Of a DNA stretch of 64,000 bases, positions 60,276 to 64,000 are shown piece by piece. The position numbers and the translations under genes were made by a program. A model generated the notes under the pieces. That model worked only from the letters and a program-made list of their open reading frames with translations, ran no database searches and was not told the origin of the DNA. The number at the start of each line of letters is the position of its first letter. Position 1 is the stretch's first letter. This DNA comes from Scalesia atractyloides (lineage: Eukaryota > Streptophyta > Magnoliopsida > Asterales > Asteraceae): assembly GCA_947069175.1 (NCBI GenBank), contig CAMTDV010000013.1, positions 53,388,610-53,452,609 on the forward strand, written 5' to 3'.

Positions 60276-61241
60276 ATGGATCCGTTTTATTATACAAACC
60301 TTGACGATTCTAAAAATTATCAGAATAATCAAGACTATGAAAGCCCTTCATTTTTTTCAAATTCAAGTCAACTTTCATTCACTCAAAATCCTCAAATGTG
60401 AGAAACAACCACAAACCACTAAATGGGATACTGCTGAAGACGTTTTAATGTCGGCATGGTGTATGGCTAGTGGAGATAGCATTCGCGGAAAACCAGAAGA
60501 AAACATCAGTGTGGAAAGAAATAAAGAAAATATACGATGCAGCTCAGGCAGAAAATCCAGAAAAGCTTGGTGAGAGGAATGTTGTCCAAATTGAAGGTCG
60601 TTATAATCGACTCAACGAAAACGTCAGGAAATGGGTTGCTACGTACCAGGAAGCATATCGTCTAAACAAGAAGTGGAACGTCTCAAAGAGATATTGAGAA
60701 TGATGCTCATAAGATTTACGAGAAAAATGGGAAAAGTTTAACTGACTCTATTGTTTTCAATGAAGTTATGTGTAATAACCCAAATTGGGCTTTAGAGATA
60801 CCTCGTGGCACAACATGTTACCGTCCTGAACGTGAATTGGATGATGAAGAAAGTCGTGGTAGTACGAAAAGAACAATGCCTTCAGAAGAAGGGGACTATT
60901 GTGTGAATTCCAACCAAGAATCACCAATTAGTGATGGTTCATCAACACTACAACGTCCAATAGGTAGATATAAAGCTAAAAAAGAAAGGAAAAGATAAGG
61001 TTTCAAATGAAACTGTTGACGAACTTCATGCAATGAGGCTTACCCGAAATATTCAAATTGATTTCAGGAAAAAATCGAGTTCGAGCAACAAAAAGAACAA
61101 AATAAGATTGAAAGGTAAGAAAGGAAGCAAAAGAAAATGGAACTTATGAATCTTAACGCAATGTTACAAAAGTAGCATTTGTCGCCTGAAGAAGAAGAAG
61201 AAGAAATCAAACGTTCTTTATTGTCGAAGTTCTATGGGAAC
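60276..61241 (+). pseudogene. Myb/SANT-NAM-associated (GSTT3-like) protein, broken
   Basis: Plant trihelix/Myb-like proteins with a NAM-associated C terminus probably derive from the DNA-binding ORF of PIF/Harbinger transposons. Start ATG at 60276 (MDPFYYTNL), then a Tyr/Asn/Ser-rich N terminus and a stop at 60400. The Myb-like domain follows in other frames: KWDTAEDVLMSAW (about 60421-60480), NQKKTSVWKEIKKIY, VVQIEGRYNRLNENVRKW (60580-60640). The NAM-associated part has AHKIYEKNGKSLT, FNEVMCNNPNWALE (60768-), a PIGRYKAKK linker, then an ELHAMRLTR coiled tail ending near 61241 (LLSKFYGN). At least four frame changes or stops. Most blocks are in the expected order and spacing, so the whole gene is present but dead. 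Domain names from remembered family motifs. Confidence 0.75.
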
Positions 61242-61299
61242 TGAATCGAGTTCGGTGCATTTTTATTTTTAGTTTGCTTTTACTGCATCTGTAAACATA

Positions 61300-61485
61300 G
61301 GCGCAGGATAGAAGGGGGTGGGGCGCCCGACCCCCTAACTTTTCATCCATTAGTGTTCGGTATGTAGTTTTCGTATAGATTTTTTTAGGTATATACGTTT
61401 TCGACCCCCGGTTTTATAATTTTTTTAGGTATATACATTTTCGACCCCATCGATCAGAAATCTCAAGCTTCGCCACTTTCCGTAA
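61300..61485 (+). repeat. Dispersed repeat, plus copy
   Basis: Contains two TTTTTTAGGTATATAC(G/A)TTTT units and CAGAAATCTCAAGCTTCG. It is the reverse complement of much of 8375-8530. It directly follows the Myb pseudogene. Confidence 0.65.
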
Positions 61486-61669
61486 GATATTGAAGTTTTA
61501 GTTTGTAATGCCTATATGGCTTTTGTGTAATATTATCTGGATAATTTTTCTTTATCATCAAATTCCTTTTGTCAAATTTATATTGGATACATAGATAGTA
61601 GTTAGATAAAAAAATATATATAACATTATATATATTCAATATTATAGAAATCCTTAACTAATTTTTTTG

Positions 61670-62165
61670 TTTAAGTGAGTGTCACGAACAAAATATTCCG
61701 TTCGATTAGTTATATGAGCGAGCACAAACATATGTCCCCGTTTATTCAATTATGTTCGTGAATCATGAACGTTTGGTAATGTGTTCGTAAACATTCATTA
61801 ATGTTCGTTAGTTTATATTGTTCGTTAACGATTTTTTAACATTTATTTATATTATCTAAACTTTTCATATTATTTAACTCTTATTTATCTCATTACCAAA
61901 ACAAATAAAATATGAAACCTTATCTCCACCTTGTTTATGTACCGCTCGACTTTCATTTTTCACATCTATTGATCTTCGTTCAATGATTAGGGCTTCAAGG
62001 TTTGGCGCAACTTTTCTCACCATCCACCTTTAGCCACTGTGGTCTTTGCTGATTTTATCTTTGTTTGTTTGTGTTCGTGAACGGTTTGTGAACACGTTCG
62101 CTCCTTAATGAACGAACATTAATTCTCATCCGATAAGTATTCATTAACTGTTCGTGAACACATTA
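61670..62165. repeat. hAT-like repeat rich in GTTCGTGAAC words
   Basis: GTTCGTGAA, TGTTCGTTA and GAACGAACAT recur about ten times on both strands. Typical of non-autonomous hAT repeats. Ends not defined. Confidence 0.45.
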
Positions 62166-62277
62166 TATCATTTGCAAACAAACACGGACAAGACCCATAG
62201 ATCGCTGGTAACCACAAAAACAATTATGAGCATAAGCTTGTGTGAACAGACTTTCCGTTGAATTCACGAAAAAAGCT

Positions 62278-62767
62278 CCGTTGAATTCATGAAAAGCGCA
62301 TACAGATTCACATCTCTCAACCTCCGCCAGCAGCGATTTAACGTCTCTACTGTTCAAAATCGATCCTACTAAAGCTGTTATGATAAGAGTTAACAGGAGA
62401 CAAATAGTATGGTTTGTTTTACAGAAAAATATATAACACCTTCTGGTTTGAATCATGGAGCAAAACAGAGAAATTTGGTGGGAGATGCCTTGGTTGTTAC
62501 ACTTTTTCATAATAAATTTTGGCGGGTGTTTTGAGATTGATTTATTATATATTTTGAAAATATGAAGTGAAATACTAAAAATTAAAAGTTTGGCCCATGC
62601 AGGTCTCGAACCTGCGACCTTCGCGTTATTAGCACGACGCTCTAACCAGCTGAGCTAATAGGCCGATGGCGTTGATTTGTTCTGGAAAATGTTAATGTAT
62701 CTTCTGTATATGTGAACATAAAAGAACTCTATACGGCTATACGAATAAATTATGTATATGATGATTT
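62278..62767. repeat. Segmental duplication copy B (with tRNA-Ile)
   Basis: Aligns with copy A with many substitutions and some indels outside the tRNA. The tRNA itself is almost unchanged, which suggests selection on it. Confidence 0.85.
62591..62664 (-). tRNA. tRNA-Ile (anticodon AAU)
   Basis: Canonical 74-nt form including discriminator A, with 7-base T-loop (TTCGAGA), D-arm GCTC/GAGC, anticodon loop CTAATAA, and acceptor GGCCTAT/ATGGGCC with one U-G pair. A box TTAGCTCAGCTGG and B box GGTTCGAGACC are intact. Expected functional tRNA gene. Confidence 0.95.
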
Positions 62768-63149
62768 GGTAATTTTTTATTTTTGCATATAATAAAAATA
62801 AACGTGTTTTTGTTTGTTTGTTAATAAGAATGTACATGATTACAGACTAATGACAGGTAGACAAGCAACAAGCTACGCCACTATCCCCTTCTGAATTGCA
62901 AACCCTACCCTGCTAAACACAAAAGTCTGCCCCTTAATATTATCATCTGCTGAACCCGTTTGAGAAACTGCACCGCGTCAGAGACGAGAGTGCTAAAGGT
63001 ATCAAAAGTGAACTTAGTTGGTAAGAAGCCTGGCGGAAAAACAACTACCTATAAAATAATAATAACTACTAGTTGTAAAATTATAAAAAAAATAAATTAT
63101 ATAAAAAATTAACTTTAACTATAACCTATATAAGTTATCTAAATGATAA
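62768..63149. other. Intergenic DNA
   Basis: Includes the short AACTTAGTTGGTAAGAAGCCTG block shared with 57627. No gene supported. Confidence 0.4.
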
Positions 63150-63312
63150 ACACGTAAATTCGAGCTTGAAAAGCTACCTACGTGTTAAGCATGAGCTTTA
63201 GAAACAAAGCTCGAATTGAGCTGAGCATGAACTTGAGCTTTTTTTATAGTTAAGTGAACTCGAGCTTAAGCCTAGTCAAACTTAGACTCGCTCGACTTAT
63301 TTACACCCCTGA
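63150..63312. repeat. hAT-like (GAGCTCGA-type) repeat
   Basis: Repeated CGAGCTT/AGCTCGA words and the end TATTTACACCCCTG, which inverted is CAGGGGTGTAAATA, the usual end of Ac-like hAT elements. The left end is not visible. Confidence 0.5.
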
Positions 63313-63507
63313 TATATCCATCCATATTCTTTTTGTTAAATAAAAAGACATAAACAAAAAGGTAAGCCATGCAAGAAAAAATAAGACATGGGTTCCAAGT
63401 TTTTTCTAAAAACAAATTTATGCTTTTTGGTTAAAAGTTAAACTTTTTTATATAAAAAAAACAATAAAGAATATTTGGTTTTTTTTATTTAGTATTTACA
63501 CCTATTG

Positions 63508-63776
63508 AGAGGTTCATTGGGGAACACTAAAAAATGGTGAACCGAAGAACACTCTTAAAATTCAACTTAACATGTTAAAATCAATTTTTTTTCAAAATAG
63601 CCTTTTTAACTGTTTTTTAAACATTTCTTTATGTTTTAAGTTTTTGATTTTATTAAAAATACTTCTACATTATTATAAGGAAAAGCGTCAAAAAAATTTT
63701 TAAAAAAATGATTTTTAACATATTAAGTTGAATTTTAAAGTGTTCCCCACGTTCTTAGTGTCCCAGATGAACATCA
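63508..63776. mobile_element. MITE with imperfect inverted ends
   Basis: GAGGTTCATTGGGGAACACTAA on the left against GATGTTCATCTGGGACACTAA inverted from the right. A second inner pair is CTTAAAATTCAACTTAACATG with CTTTAAAATTCAACTTAATATG inverted. The interior is T-rich and non-coding. Ends resemble those at 10407 and 30453. Confidence 0.7.
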
Positions 63777-64000
63777 CACTACCCTTATTAATAGAAAAAC
63801 TAATGGTGGGGGTTACATATTCCCCCTACTAAGCTGGCTTATTACGTATTTCCCCAAACAAACAAAAAAAAACAAATACATATTTCCCCTCCCTAATCTA
63901 TATATATTACACATTTCTCTTTTTCATTAAAATTACTCTTAGAATGACATTTACCCTTAATGAACTATTAAATAAATATATACGTATTTCCCCTTTCTAG
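63777..64000. other. Window end, AT-rich DNA
   Basis: Three similar TATTTCCCC(C/T)-containing phrases (about 63818-63995) suggest a small repeat. No gene. Confidence 0.4.

Noticed and set aside
62163..62510. 115-codon minus-strand open frame
   Set aside because: It crosses repeat DNA. Only a short RDVKSLL stretch is shared with copy A, and the rest is not conserved between the duplicates.
1..64000. CRISPR arrays, organelle insertions, rRNA genes
   Set aside because: The regular repeats are LTR or minisatellite units without spacers of CRISPR type. No plastid, mitochondrial or rRNA sequence was recognised.

Overview
This window looks like repeat-rich intergenic DNA from the nuclear genome of a flowering plant, most likely a eudicot. 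The evidence is the low GC content, nested Ty3/gypsy-type LTRs, primer-binding sites matching plant initiator tRNA-Met, a plant-specific B3-domain pseudogene, Helitron and MITE remnants, and plant tRNA-Ile(AAU) genes. Some repeats remind me of Asteraceae genomes, but that is from memory and only moderately reliable. There are no bacterial-type operons, and I found no clearly intact long protein-coding gene.

Layout. 1-5817: remains of a gag-only LTR retrotransposon whose left LTR is interrupted by an inverted LTR of the same family. 5818-11655: decayed DNA with a NAM-associated/Myb-like pseudogene fragment, a small MITE, a dispersed repeat and a MITE inverted dimer. 11656-18077: a minus-strand LTR with its PBS, holding a 3.39-kb solo LTR bounded by TAGTG. 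18078-23200: duplicated exon-like fragments, including an exact three-unit ~438-bp array, then two long RNA-type hairpins. 23906-29168: a minus-strand pseudogene with three B3 domains, split by a solo LTR (25161-27825, AGACT on both sides). 30238-30434: a convincing Helitron 3' end. 34550-36539: a minus-strand LTR and polypurine tract. 37115-45776: a complete gag-only retrotransposon (TTAAG target duplication) inserted next to that LTR. 45782-57170: mostly decayed repeats, including a telomere-like tract. 57173-62767: two copies of a segment carrying a tRNA-Ile(AAU) gene, with a Myb/NAM-associated pseudogene between them. 62768-64000: hAT-like and MITE remnants.

The most notable system is the retrotransposon family seen in the element at 37115-45776, the solo LTR at 25161-27825 and the copy at the left edge. 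Its LTRs are about 2.3-2.7 kb. Each complete LTR has one antisense tRNA-like module near its 5' end and a three-unit tandem array of sense tRNA-like modules at a near-constant ~169-bp spacing. The D-arm-like hairpins of these modules differ in sequence but keep pairing through compensatory changes. A cluster of W-box cores follows each array. The internal region codes only for gag (two CCHC knuckles) and ends in conserved stem-loops before the polypurine tract. It therefore resembles a TR-GAG-type non-autonomous element that must borrow pol functions, and the tRNA-like arrays could be pol III promoter or RNA-structure modules. That functional reading is inference.
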